DNA of 64,000 bases, taken from Chamaecyparis obtusa (lineage: Eukaryota > Streptophyta > Pinopsida > Cupressales > Cupressaceae). Shown in pieces: positions 23,360 to 35,247 of the stretch. Made by a program: the position numbers and the translations under genes. Location of the stretch: positions 198,501 through 262,500 of the forward strand of contig BSBK01001161.1 in assembly GCA_027943335.1 (NCBI GenBank), in the 5' to 3' direction. The notes beneath the pieces were generated by a model. That model searched no databases, had not been told where the DNA came from, and saw only the letters and a list, made by a program, of their open reading frames with translations. Every line of letters begins with the position of its first letter. The first letter of the stretch is position 1.

Positions 23360-24944
23360 TGTATCATCTTAAAATGGAAGCAATTCCATGTTAAGAGAAT
23401 TTATCCCTTCAAATGAGTGGTTTGGGTCATGTCAAGCACCTTGAATCAGATATTTTATTGGATTATACTTGTTCTCCTCATTCTCCTTTTATCTACCCCT
23501 GATTTTCACTCCAATCTATATTTCCTAGCATTCTGCGTGTGGATCTTGAGGTTTTTGACCATAAGGCCAAAGTTGACCTTATGGGGTCAAAGTCGACCTC
23601 TATCTTGACCTTGTCAAGATCGACCTTAAACTTGACCTATTTAGTTCCAAGCTCATCATTGACTCCCTATCCAGATTTCAAATTTCCTTGATTTCTAGGT
23701 GTTGGGTTTTGGAGATATTTGTTTTCCCGCCTCGGGGACAAACATTTCAGGTTTCAGAATGGTAAATCCTTAAATTGCATTTAATCTAGGTATATTTTAT
23801 AAATTTTAGGACCTAATTAGGATTTAATTCTCCAAGGTGGCCCCTCTAGAGGATTGTGCCCTAGTTCACTATAAAAGGAGGCCTTCCTCTCTCATTTTCA
23901 CCATATCTCATTCTATCATGCTCAAGCACTCTCAAGAAAGGTGATCAAGTAAGCATTAATTCAAGCATTCAAGTCCTCTTCTCCATCCAAGTTCTCCATT
24001 GAAGATCAAGGATTCAATCATTCAAGCCATTGAAGGGATTTTGTTCAAGCATTCAAGATTCATCATTCAAACCCTAGATCTAGCCATCATGATGGTGTGA
24101 TCTTCCTTCAAGATCCTTTTGTTTATCTTCAATATCTATTCATTCTCCTATCAAGGTGGATTCCAAGAATACAAGCATGGAGATTTTGTATTTACTTTCA
24201 TGGTCTTGATTTACATTTACCATTGTTGTGTTCAAGCTTTCATATCAATATACTTGTTTACATTCAAAATACAATTACATATCTATCGAATTGCATAGCT
24301 TCATTGTTAGATCCATTTCTACTACTTGCTAGCATTTTTATTTCAATTCCAATATTAAGCTTGATTCCAAACTAGGGTTTGACCAAGACAAACCCCTCAA
24401 ACAAACAATAAAAACCCCCTTTTTCTTGTAGGTATAGGTGCAAAATTTCAGATCTGAGAGTAGATTTGGATACCTTTTTTGGAAACTTTTAGGATCTGCG
24501 AACAAAGTTAGAATCGATCTTCAAATAAAGAATGTATCCTTTGACCTTTTATGAGGGTCAAAGACTACCTGTTGTTGGAAAGACAAAAGATTTCTAGGCT
24601 TTCTTCATCTCAGCATTTCCAGTCTGAAACAGGTTGCAGAATTGCTTGAAAGTACACACAGACATCAGAAATTGGATTTTCTAGATTTTCCCTAATTTGA
24701 GGTTGGTACTTGTATTTCAAATATTTCAGATTTAAAGCATAATTCTCCATAGGGAAATATAGGTTTTTTCTCTCTCTTTCATATTTTTCATAGATTGATT
24801 TGATTGTGTATTAACCTTTTGGTTGATCAAATTGGATCTCTCCTTTGGGAATTTGGATTTAGGAGTGGATCTTAGATTTCCCCGATATACACAATACATC
24901 ATATACACATTTAAATAGAGGTGATTCCACTTTACCTCTATTCA
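23360..24944 (+). repeat. 3' LTR of D (1585 bp)
   Basis: Partner of the 5' LTR. It is followed directly by the TSD copy. No purine tract is obvious upstream. Confidence 0.92.
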
Positions 24945-24949
24945 GAAAC
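24945..24949 (+). other. TSD of D, right copy (GAAAC)
   Basis: Matches 18,204-18,208. F's LTR resumes immediately after it. Confidence 0.88.
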
Positions 24950-25081
24950 CATGGTTTTAGGCCTACAATCTAGGTAGTCAGACATAAACTTTGATAACTT
25001 CCAAACTAGAATTTACCATGGTTTTAGGCCTACAATCTAGGTAGTCAGACATAAACTTTGATAACTTCCAAACTAGAATTT
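24948..25081. repeat. Perfect 67-bp tandem duplication in the F 3' LTR
   Basis: Two identical copies start at 24,948 and 25,015 with ACCATGGTTTTAGGCCTACA. They abut the insertion point of D. Confidence 0.92.
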
Positions 25082-25669
25082 ATCAAAGAATGAAATTAAT
25101 TGTAAATGAAATTAGATTCATAGAGAAACCTTTTAGCTTTAGAATTTCATGCCCTCTTGTCCATACCAGTCCGTACACTCCAACTATTCTCAAGATTTGC
25201 AGACAAATGGTTATGTTTTTATTAATTCAAAATGCCAAATTAAATATCCTTGCCTTCCACCCGCCTAGTAGGGCTTATAAAGGCCTACCCCATTAGTTAC
25301 AAACTAAATTTCAAATCATATGACCATTGGGGGGTTTTTTACAACTTTTGGAAAAAGTTATCAAAGTTGCAAAGCAACTTTTACAACATTTTAGTAACTT
25401 TCCTATCCTAGGTGACCAAGATTAGTCCACACCTAAGACTAATGATCCAACATGGATCCAAATAATTAAGTAATGAAAATAGAAAAATCCTAATATTTTA
25501 GGCCCTTTGACCATTTTTCACCATAGTTGACCAAGGGCTTATAATTGTGCCAATCTTGGAACTAGGTCTTACAATTTGGTCTAGATGCCTAGATGATAGA
25601 TATAACCTAATCCAGATGTTCCTAGGACTTTGATGAATCATCATTTATTGTGGGTGCTCCTAGTCCATA
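24950..25669 (-). repeat. 3' LTR of F, part next to the polypurine tract
   Basis: Non-coding. On the - strand it begins after AAGGGGAG near 25,669. Its start (ACTAGGAGCACCC) loosely resembles the AGGAGCATC start of the C and E LTRs. Confidence 0.65.
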
Positions 25670-25679
25670 CTCCCCTTGA

Positions 25680-27523
25680 AGTTTAGAACTAAAGTTCCTA
25701 CTTGAGGTTAACTATTCCATTGAAGTTCCATGTTGCTTGATCTGGTCTTTAGTCATCCAAGTTTCATCTATGTTGGGGAGTCCTTTCCACTTGATTAGGT
25801 ACTGCATGTACTTCTTTGTTCTGGTCTACTTCTACAACTTGGTGTCCAATATTTCCTCTAACTCCACTAGTTTTCTTTGAGGGAGATTAGTGACATAATA
25901 TAAATCATTCATATCTTCTTGCTCACCTTGTTCATTTGTTGATCATGTTATACCTTTGTAGGGGGTGAGGTCTGCAACACTAAAAATTGGATAAATTTGT
26001 AAGGTAGGGGACAGAGAGATCTCATATGGATTTTCACCCATTTTGTTGTGTATTTTGCATGGCCCTACTTTATTCATGTGAAGTTTGGAATATCTACCCT
26101 TAGGTAGTCCATCTTTCCTTAAGAATGCCCATACCTTGTCTCCAACTTTGAAGTGGATTTCCCTTCTTCTTTTGTTGGCATGTTCCTTGTATTTTAAAGT
26201 GGATGTTTGTAGTGTTTCCTTTACCTCATGCTACACCTTTATGATAAGCTCTGCCAGTTATTTCCCTTGGGCATTGATGTTGAAATCAGATGGTAGTTCT
26301 ACCAGGTCCAATGGTCCTTTGGGATGAAGGCCATACACTGCTTGGAAGGGGGTCTTTCCTGTTGACCTATTCAAGGAGTCATTTAATGAAAACTCTACTT
26401 GGGGAAAGAGTAGATCCCAACTCTGAGCATATTTTTTGGTTAGGCATCTTAGGAGATTGCCTAAGGATATATTTACCACCTTATTCTACCCATCAATTTT
26501 TGGGTGATAGGTAGAGCTGTAGATTACATTAGTTCCAAGTTTCTTGAAAAGTGTCCTCCAAAAGTGGCCTTGAAACTTCACATCCCTATCAAATACAATT
26601 GTTTGTTGTAAACCATGGATCCTAATTACCTCTTTAAATAAAATATGTGTAATATGAGAAGCATCATTTGTGCTTTTACATGGTACAAAATGGACCATTT
26701 TACTATATCTATCCACTATCACAAAAACACTATCAAAACCTTGTTTTGTTCTAGTCAACCCCATTACAAAATCCATTGAGATTGACTCCCATGGTCTAGA
26801 GGGAATTGGTAAGGGTTGATATAACCCTTGATTTGTTGATAGACCTTTAGCTTGCTGACAAATGGTGCGAGTCTCTATGAACTTTTTAACATCATTGTTC
26901 ATCTTTGGCCAAAAATAACTTCTTTTCACCATGTCTTCTATCTTGTCGATGCCAAAGTGTCCTCCTAGGCCACCATAGTTCTTCTCGCTTATTATATTTG
27001 TCCTCATTGAAAATTTGGGAATGCATAGTTGAGCTCCTTTGAATAGGAGTCCATTCTGAATTAGGTATTTAGAAAAATTAGTATGGTATCTTCCACATCT
27101 TTGTGCAAACTTGAAAAATCTCTGTAAAATCAGGATCATCAGGGTATAGGTACTTGAGGGAATCAATTCCCACACTTTTTAGTTGTATCTCTTCAACCAA
27201 ACCAACCCACCTGCTAAGGGCATCTATGAATTTTTTTTCTACACCCTTCTTGTGTTTGATGTTGAAGGTGTAGGCCTGCAATTGTTCCATCCATTTAAGA
27301 TGTCTAACAAAGAGCTTTTCCTATGAATTGAGAAAACTTATTGCATGGTTGTCAATATATACCAAAAATTCTTTGGGGATTAGAGAGTGCCTCCATTTCT
27401 TGAGGGCTTGGACCATGGCATAGAGTTCAAAATCATAGGTTGAGTACTTCCTTTTGGCCTCATTTAATGTCTTAGAGAAGAAGGAAATTGGCTTACCTTC
27501 CTGGCTTAGGACTGCACCTATGG
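25680..27523 (-). pseudogene. F pol, 3' part: RNase H end, integrase, chromodomain
   Basis: On the - strand the frame begins L-A-I-G-A-V-L-S-Q, the continuation of V-E-I-D-A-S-N on the far side of element E. RNase H continues with Y-S-T-Y-D-F-E-L-Y-A and V-Y-I-D-N-H-A. The integrase has a zinc-binding region in which the first Cys of the CxxC pair is Arg (T-R-T-I-C-Q-Q-A-K). The core has M-D-F-V and F-D-R-D, but the catalytic Glu codon is AAG (Lys, 26,482-26,480) with a TAG two codons before it. The C-terminal chromodomain is clear (Y-L-I-K-W-K-G and E-T-W), placing F among chromoviruses. At least one frameshift and several stops make it non-functional. Confidence 0.85.
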
Positions 27524-27528
27524 CTAAA
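27524..27528 (+). other. TSD of E, left copy (CTAAA)
   Basis: Matches 33,468-33,472. Removing E and one copy restores the F RNase H reading frame. Confidence 0.92.
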
Positions 27529-28203
27529 TGATGTAGGAGCATCTTGGGTCATTGGCAATCTTGTGTTGCCAAAAACATCTTAGAGTTTGTCTATGTTTCT
27601 CAATTTCTTCTTTAACTAAGTTGGTTGGTAGTTGGTTAGTTTCCTTTGGTTATTGAGTGTGGTCAGTTATCTCCTAGGCAGTCGATTATTTTACTGGCGC
27701 TCGGCGATGCTTGTCTATTGCTCGGTCATCCTTGCTTACCGAGTAGTTTCTTTTGATTTTCTGTTGAGCTGACTTGTGCATTTATGTTGGGTCATGGATT
27801 TAATGTTGGAATCCATCATTGGGAGGTGTGTGGTCCTAGATCTAACTGTTCCTTCCATTGATTATGGATCTAAAGGATGACTCAGTTCTATAGATGCTTG
27901 TATAAATATAGTTGTTTGGTTGTAGTTTAGGAGGTAGTTTTAGATAGAGATAGGAAGATGATAGATTGGAGATTGTTGGAAGATCCTCGCATGTTTGAGG
28001 ACTTATGTAATTCATTGTAATATTTGGCCTTAATCAGGAAGGCCATACAACTTGACATGTATAATTCTATTTGATGAAAATTAATGAAAGATTATGCATT
28101 CTCTCTCTCACTATTGTTGTTAATTTCTTCCGTGTGTTGTTGAGAAGGTTGGATCATTAGGGTGTGCCTTTGTTTGGCCCCTCTTGACCCTATCCTTGTG
28201 TTA
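27529..28203 (+). repeat. 5' LTR of E (675 bp)
   Basis: Begins TGATGTAGGAGCATC. Partner at 32,794-33,467. TATAAATA at 27,901 is the likely TATA box. Confidence 0.9.
27901..27908 (+). promoter_or_regulatory. Probable TATA box in E 5' LTR
   Basis: TATAAATA. The 3' LTR has TATAAATG at 33,165. Confidence 0.5.
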
Positions 28204-28205
28204 GG

Positions 28206-28217
28206 TGGTATCAAAGC
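28206..28217 (+). other. PBS of E (tRNA-Met type, one change)
   Basis: TGGTATCAAAGC lies two bases after the LTR. It differs from the canonical site by one G-to-A. Confidence 0.8.
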
Positions 28218-28338
28218 AAGGTGAGATCTTGATCTAGGTCTGCAAATCTAGGTTTGTAGGTTCCTCTTGGGAAGCCCTAGTTGATTGTTGTGGTGTAGTA
28301 GATTGTGATCTAACTAGAAATTGCAGAGGGTTGTCAAG

Positions 28339-29345
28339 ATGGTTCATGGGAGGTGATATGCAGATCCAAGATTGGAAGATATGCTAAGGTAGATTGCTGC
28401 TAGATTAGAAGTTGTTTAAATAGCCCAGAGAAGAGGCAAACATCTTGAAGATGTTAGTGATGATGAATTTGAGGAAGAATAGATGAATGCAGAACCTGCA
28501 CATGTTATGGATCAAGGTGAAAAAAGATTTTTGAAGGCTTTGACAAGTCTAAAGTCTACACCACATTTCAATCCTCCTAAGTATGGTGGAAAGCTAGATT
28601 CTAATGAAATGGTGGACTAGATCACTGAGATGGAAAAGTACTTTGAGTATGAGAACATTCCTGAAGACAAGAAGGTGAAGATTGCAAGCACAAGGTTGAA
28701 AAGCCATGCATCCTTATGGTGGGAACATCTATAGCCAGATAGGAAGAGGAAAGGAAAAAAAAAGATCAAGGTATGGAATAAAATGGTGAATAAATTGAAA
28801 GGAAAGTTCTTACCTTGTTATTATCAGATTAACCTAGTTCGGTGAGTGCAAAGTTTAAGGCAAAAAGATAGCTCGATAAAGGAATATACTGAAGAATTCT
28901 ATAGATTAGATATCAGATCTAGACATGATGAAGGTGATGTGGATAGAATTGGTAGATATCTGAATGGTTTGAGAGTTTCCATCCAAGAGGAGATTAGTTT
29001 GGTCAAGTTGGAGAGCATTGAAGAGGCCTATCAATTTGCATTGAAGGCTAAGGAGAAATTGAACAAAAGACATGAGAAAAGAAAAATAGGTCGAGGTGGT
29101 AGATTCCCTAGAGGAAGAGGTAGGTCTAATGGTGAAAATGGTAGATCTGAACCTGAAAAGACAAATTTGGACAAAGGCAAGACTGAGTGGAAAGGTGAAA
29201 GTTCATCTAGAGGCAAAGGCAGTAACCACCGAGGTGGTTATAGAAGATGAAGTTTCTAAGGAACTTTTTACAATTGTGGAGAAGAAGGACATAGATATTT
29301 TGAATGTACACATACTAATAAGAAGGCTAGTAGCAGTAGAAATGC
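28339..29345 (+). pseudogene. E gag
   Basis: The ATG at 28,339 starts a frame shared with protease and reverse transcriptase. The retrotransposon Gag core is visible as Y-F-E-Y-E-N-I-P-E-D-K-K-V-K and A-S-L-W-W-E, followed by Q-K-D-S-S-I-K-E-Y-T-E-E-F and G-L-R-V-S-I-Q-E-E-I. A basic RGG-like stretch (about 29,090-29,250) precedes one zinc knuckle (29,267-29,308) whose first Cys is Phe and the rest reads NCGEEGHRYFEC. At least eight in-frame stops interrupt it, many of them TAG or TGA at positions where Trp, Gln or Arg is expected. In an active element the product would form the capsid and bind RNA. Confidence 0.85.
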
Positions 29346-32300
29346 TTTGGTGCAAGAAGAGTCACCGAATGAACCTGAGAAAGAAAATAACTTGATGGTA
29401 AGGAGAGAACTATGGAATGAAAGGAAAAAGGAAGATTTGGTAAGGAAACATTTTTTCAAGACTAGATGTAGAGTTTCTAACAAATTTTGGAAGGTAATCA
29501 TTAACCGTGGTAGCTCAGAGAATCTGACATCTGAAGAGATGGTCACAAAATTGCAGTTGGAAAGGTTGGCACATCCAAAGCCCTATCATATTTCATGGAT
29601 CAAAGATGAGCATACACTCTTGGTAAGTGAAAATTTTTATGTGGATTTGAATATTGGAAAGTACTATGATAAGGTGTTATGTGATATCATGCCTATGGAT
29701 TGTTGTCATATTTGGTTGGGTAGACCTTGGCAATATGATAGACATGCTATATATAATGGAAGATTGCATAAATATACTATTGTGGCTGATGGAAAGAAAC
29801 AAATCTTGTTACCATTGATGGAAGAACCTGTTAGTAATGTTTTCACATCTGTGAAAGTTTGTTTGATGGAGGGAAGAAAGTTTGTTAACTCTTTGAAGAA
29901 GAATGATGTATGTTTTGCTTTGATTCCTAACAAACTGAGTAAGAAAATAGAGAATAGTGTCCATGAGGAGATTGATAAGTTACTCACCGAGTATAGTGAT
30001 ATCATTTCTGATAATGTACCTAATGGTTTTCCACCAAAAATAAGCATTGATCATTGCATGGATCTAATCCCTGGAGCTAGTTTACCAAACAAGGCACCTC
30101 ATCAGTTAACACCTACCGAGAATCAAGAATTGAATCGATAGATTCAAGAGTTGCTGGAGAAAGGTTTGATCAAAGAAATTTTGAGTCCTTGTGCAATACA
30201 TTTTGTATTGGCACCTAAAAATAATGGAGAATGGAGAATGTGTACTGATTCTAGAGATATCAATAAGATAATAGTGAAGTATAGGTTTTCTATACCGAGA
30301 ATGGATGACATAATGGATAGTTTGACTGGAGCAAAGTATTTCACCAAAATTTATTTGAAAAGTGGGTATCATCATATCAGAATCAGAGAAGGTGATGAAT
30401 GGAAGACTTCTTTCAAGACAAAAGAAGGTTTGTATGAGTGGTTGGTTATTGCTTTTGGTTTAACTAATGTACCAAGTACTTTTATGAGGCTGATGAATGA
30501 ATTTTTGAAGAAATTTAGGGGTAAGTTTGCAATTGTATATCTTGATGATATTCTGATAATCAATAAGACCAGAGAAGAAAATTTGTTCCATGTTAGACAA
30601 GTTTTGTAGAAAAGTTGCTGATAAATTTGAAAAAGTGTTCATTCATGAAAGAGGAGATTGTGTATTTGGGATTTGTGATCTCAGCTGATGGTTTGAAGAT
30701 GGATCATGAAAAGGTTGAAGCTATTTTGAATTATCCTACACCTATGAATGCTAGTGAGGTAAGATCATTTCATGGTTTGGAAATTTTTTACCGAACGTTT
30801 ATAAGGAATTTCAGTTCAATTTGTAATGCTATGTCTAAGACTATGAGAGGAGATAAAAGGGAATTAAAGTGGACACATGGAGCTGACAAAAGTTTTGAGA
30901 CTCTGAAGTAGAAGGTTTCTAAATTACCTATTTTGGCATTACTTGATTTCATTAAGGTATTTCAAAGTGGAATGTGATGCAAGTGGAAGTGCAATAGGAG
31001 TTGTGTTGAGTCAAGAATGTAAACCTGTTGCTTTCTTTAGTGAAAAGTTGAACGATGCTGGAAAGAAATATTTTGTGTATGATCAAGAATTCTATGCTAT
31101 TGTTCAAGAACTAAAGAAATGGAGACATTATTTGATACCAAGTGAATTTGTGTTGTATATTGATCATAAGGCTTTACAATATTTGGGTAGTTAGAATAAG
31201 TTGAATCAAAGACATATGAAATGGGTTGAGTAAGTTATACATTTGTGATAAAGCATAAGAGTGGAGTAACTAACCGAGTTGCTGATGCATTGAGTAGAAG
31301 AAGATCTTTGATGACCGAGATGAAAATTGAAGTTATTGGTTTTGATGAGATGAGAGATTCTTATGAGTTTGAACCTGATTTTTCTGAGCCATGGAGAAAG
31401 TGCAGAGCACCAATTGAAGATCGACAAGATACTAAATGGGATGAATATTTTATTTAACAAGGTATGTTGTTCAAAGGTATTTAGTTGTATATACTGAGAG
31501 GAGTAATGAGAACTAATTTGATAAAGGAGAAACATAGTAGTGGTTTGGCTGGACATTTTGGTATTGATAAAACATGGAATTTGCTCAAGGAGAAATACTA
31601 TTGGCCACAATTGTATAGAGATGTTTAGAAATTTGTGAAAAGATGTGGAATTTGTGAAGTTGTAAAAGGAGTAAGTCAAAATGCTAGATTGTATGTACCA
31701 ATTTTTGTACCTGAGAAACCTTGGATTGACATTAGTATGGATTTTGTTCTTGGCTTACCAAAGACAGTAAGAGGCAATGATTCTATATTTGTTGTTGTGG
31801 ATAGATTTTCTGAGATGGCACATTTTATACCTTGTAGAAAGACATTAGATGTAGTACATGTAGTAGATCTTTTCTTTAAGGAAATTTTCAGATTGCATGG
31901 ATTACTGAGGAGTATTATCTCTGACCGAGATACTAAATTTTTTGGATACTTTTGGAAAACCCTTTGGAATAAATTTGGCACTGAGTTGAAATATAGTTCT
32001 ACATTTCACCCACAAACTGGTGGACAGACTAAAGCTGTGAACAAAATTTTGGGAAATCTTTTGAGATGTTTAGTTGGAGACACATCAAGTAATTAGGATT
32101 ATGTGTTGGCACAAGCAGAGTTTGCATACAATAATTCAGTGAATAGGAGTATTAGAAAGACACCATTTTCTATTGTGACTAGCATACAACTGAGAGGTAT
32201 ATCTGATTTGAGAGACATTGCTAATGAAAGTAAGAGAAGTGTTGAAGGAGTAAAATTTGCTGAGTACATGAGGACATGGCATAAAGATGTGAAAATCAAG

Positions 32301-32759
32301 CTGGAAGAGAGTAATCAGTAATACAAAGATAGAGATAATAGATAAAGAAGACACAAAACTTTTGATGTTGGTGATGAAGTGATGGTTCATTTGAAGAAAG
32401 GCTGATTTCCTGTTGGAAAATATGGAAAGTTGAAGATGAAGAAGTTTGTACCTTGCAAGATTTTGAATAAATTTGATAGTGGAAATGTGTATGAAATTGA
32501 GTTACTTGATGACATGGACATATCACTAATTTTCAACATTTCTGATTTGTATGAGTATCATGAACCTAATGAAGACATGATAGTATGAATGGAATATCCT
32601 AAGAAGCAGAAAGAGGAAGTTGAACAGATTTTGGAGCAAAGAATTTGCAAGAGTACAAGAGGAAAACAATATATGGAATATTTGGTAAAATGGAAGAATA
32701 TAATGGAATGGATTTCATAGTCTGAGTTGGATGCAGCTTGGATCATATCTACCAAATGA
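29346..32759 (+). pseudogene. E pol: protease, reverse transcriptase, RNase H, integrase, chromodomain
   Basis: Protease: the active-site triplet region reads I-N-R-G-S-S, with Asn (29,503) where Asp is required. Reverse transcriptase: the first catalytic Asp is Tyr (TAT at 30,352, in [10 protein letters not shown]), while Y-L-D-D at 30,538 is intact. A frameshift lies near 30,610, another near 30,950 and another near 31,200. RNase H keeps V-E-C-D-A-S-G and Y-I-D-H-K-A. The integrase zinc domain (H-F-G and C-G-I-C) and M-D-F-V and S-D-R-D are present, but the catalytic Glu is Lys (AAA at 32,031). A chromodomain (Y-L-V-K-W-K-N) closes the protein. E is therefore dead at three active sites. Confidence 0.9.
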
Positions 32760-32793
32760 TTCAGAGAATCATTTCAAAATAACCTCAGGTGTC

Positions 32794-33467
32794 TAATGTA
32801 GGAGCATCTTGGGTCCTTGGCAATCTTGTGTCACCAAAAACATCTTGGAGTTTTTCTATGTTGCTCAGTTTCTTCTTTGACTGAGTTAGTTGGTAGTTGG
32901 TTGATTTCCTTTAGTTACCAAGTGTGGTTGGTTATCTCTTGGGCAGTCAGTTATTTCACCGGTGCTTGGCGATGCTTTTCTTTTGCTCGGTCATCCTTTC
33001 TTACCGAGTAGTTTCTTTTGAGTTTTGTTGAGCCAACTTATGCATTTATGTTGGGTCATGTATTTAATGTTGGAATCCATCATTGGGAGGCATGCGGTCC
33101 TAGATCTGACCATTCCTTCCATTGATTATGGATTTGAAAGATGACTCAATTTGGTAGACTCTTGTATAAATGTAGTTGTTTGCTTGTAGTTTAGGAGGTA
33201 GTTTTAGATAGAGATAGGAAGATGATAGATTGGAGATTGTTGGTAGATCATCGCATGTTTGAGGACTTATGTAATTCATTGTAATATCTAGCCCTGATTG
33301 GGAAGGCCATACAACCTAGCATGTAAAATTCTATTTGATGAAAATTAATGAAAGATTTTGCATTCTCTCTCTCATTGTTGTTGTTAATTACTTCTACGTG
33401 TTGTTGAGCAGGTTGGATCATTAGGGTGTGCCATTGTTTGGCCCCTCTTGACCCTGCCCTTGCCTCA
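32794..33467 (+). repeat. 3' LTR of E (674 bp)
   Basis: Begins TAATGTAGGAGC (second base changed from G to A relative to the 5' copy) and ends TTGCCTCA, followed by the TSD. Confidence 0.9.
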
Positions 33468-33472
33468 CTAAA
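33468..33472 (+). other. TSD of E, right copy (CTAAA)
   Basis: See left copy at 27,524. Confidence 0.92.
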
Positions 33473-35055
33473 TTACTTGCATCTATCTCCACAGTGAAGA
33501 CCTTGTTGAAATTAGGTAGAACCAAGATAGCGTATTGGGAAACTCTATTTTTCAAGTATTGAAATGCATCATTTGCTTCCTTTGTCCAAGAAAAAATATT
33601 CTTTCTATCTCTTTTAATGGTGTCAAGCATTGGTGCACACATATGAATGAAGTTTTTGATAAACTTTCTATAGAAGGTGGCAAGTCCATGGAAGCTTCTT
33701 ACATCACCTTGGTTCTTTGGTGGAGTCCAATTGATGATTTCTTCAACCTTCTCAGGGTCCATCTTGAGGGTACCTTGTGAGATCATGAATCCTAGGAATA
33801 CAAGTTCCTTCTTCATGAACATGCACTTTTCCAAGTTGATCACCAACTTGTGCTGATTAAGTATCCTTAGTACCTATTCCAGATGATCAAGATGCTCCTC
33901 CTTGCTATGACTAAATATTAGTATGTCATCAAGGTAAATAATAAAAAAATTTCCAAGAAAATCAATGAATATCTCATTCATAAGCCTCATAAAAGTACTA
34001 GGAGCATTGCTTAACCCAAAGGGCATTACTAAAAATTTAAATAAACCTTCAATAGTTTTGAATGTTGTCTTCCATTCACCTCCTGGTTTGATCCTAATCT
34101 GATGGTATCCAGACTTTATGTCTATCTTGGTGAAGTAGCAAGCACCTTCTAGTTGATCCAATAGATCCTCAATCCTGGGCATGGGGAATCTATATCTTAT
34201 AGCGATCTTGTTTAGGTCTCTACTGTTAGTAAACAACCTCCATTTTCCTTCTTTTTTAGGGGCTAAGACTGATGGCACAACACATGGACTGAGGATTTTC
34301 TAAATGAGTCCTCTTTCCAATAGTTCAGTGACTTGTTTTGCAATCTCTGTATGTTGTAGTGGTGTCATATTCTATGGGGCCTTGTTAGGCAGGGATGAAT
34401 CAGGTATCAATTCAATTTGGTGACTGATATCTCTTAAGGGAGGGAGGCTTGTGGATAGGTCACTAGCAGTGACATCTCTATATTTTTCAAGCAATTCCTT
34501 AGCTTCATTTGGTATAGGATCATTTTTATCAGACCTTATATTATCCTTGGGGCAAGAAATTAGGACAAAAGCTTCAATTTCAGGTTCCTTTAATTTTTTT
34601 AACATCTCTTTCTCACCCATGATGATGATAATAGGTTCTTTCTCAGATTTGTTATTAGGCAGGGGCTTCATAGTGAAGGTTTTTCCATCCTTGGTGATGG
34701 AGTAGGTATTTTTCATAAAATGGTGTATGGAATCTACATCAAATTTCCAAGGCCTACCTAGAAGGATGTGTGAAGCATCCATTTCAACAAAATCACAAAG
34801 AACTTTATCTTTAAAGTTTTCAATTGAAAACTCTATCCATGCTTGTTTTGTTACTAGATTTTATTGACCCTTTGTTAACCAAGAAACATGATAGGGAAAA
34901 GGATTTGGCTTCTTAGGAAGATTTAGTGTTTGAACTATTTCACTAGATACTAAGTTTTTAGATGAGCCAAAATCTATGAGTAGATTACATACCTTTCCAT
35001 GGCATTTGATCTTTGTTCTGAAGAGGTTTTTCCTTTCTGGAGGTTCTTGGTTTTG
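33473..35055 (-). pseudogene. F pol, 5' part: protease, reverse transcriptase, RNase H start
   Basis: On the - strand: protease motif I-D-F-G-S-S (the catalytic Asp is kept, but the following Ser/Gly is Phe), then H-I-L-L-G-R-P-W. Reverse transcriptase is well preserved, with [28 protein letters not shown] and Y-L-D-D-I-L, followed by F-L-G-F and S-F-H-G-L-A-T-F-Y-R-K-F in the connection domain. RNase H starts V-E-I-D-A-S-N and is cut by element E. In-frame stops occur (for example after L-P-N-K-A-P and G-L-I), with at least one indel between protease and the upstream knuckle. Of the elements here, F's reverse transcriptase core retains the most catalytic residues. Confidence 0.88.
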
Positions 35056-35247
35056 TCACACTTGAAGAAAGACTTGTCTCATCATCAAACACACTCCTTC
35101 TTCTAGTTCTAAGTCCCTTGCATCTACATTGTCTTCTTGTTTGTCCTCTTGAATGAGTTGTGCTCTTCTCTCACCTTGCTTGTTATTATTGCTCTTCTTA
35201 GGGAACCTTCCTACATGATGTCCTAACTGATTGTAGTAACTTAACAT
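35056..35247 (-). pseudogene. F Gag zinc-knuckle remnant
   Basis: S-Y-Y-N-Q-L-G-H-H-V-G-R-F-P is recognisably a knuckle in a different frame from the rest of gag. Both leading Cys residues are lost to a small deletion and the last Cys is Phe. Confidence 0.6.

Larger units (their letters stand above)
18209..24944 (+). mobile_element. Element D: non-autonomous LTR element with G-patch-like ORF
   Basis: Near-identical LTRs (18,209-19,786 and 23,360-24,944) start TGTATCATCTT and end CCTCTATTCA, with a GAAAC TSD on both sides. The 3.6-kb interior has one broken frame (20,063-21,121), then long non-coding sequence and a minisatellite, with no reverse transcriptase or integrase. The frame keeps fragments reminiscent of Tat-lineage gypsy polyproteins, so D is probably a derivative of that group. 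Confidence 0.85.
27529..33467 (+). mobile_element. Element E: complete but inactive chromovirus (Ty3/gypsy)
   Basis: A 5939-bp element with LTRs of about 675 bp, a tRNA-Met-like PBS, gag, protease, reverse transcriptase, RNase H, integrase and chromodomain in the Ty3 order, flanked by CTAAA. It inserted head-to-tail against F's transcription, within F's RNase H. Its LTR is related to that of element C. Confidence 0.92.
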
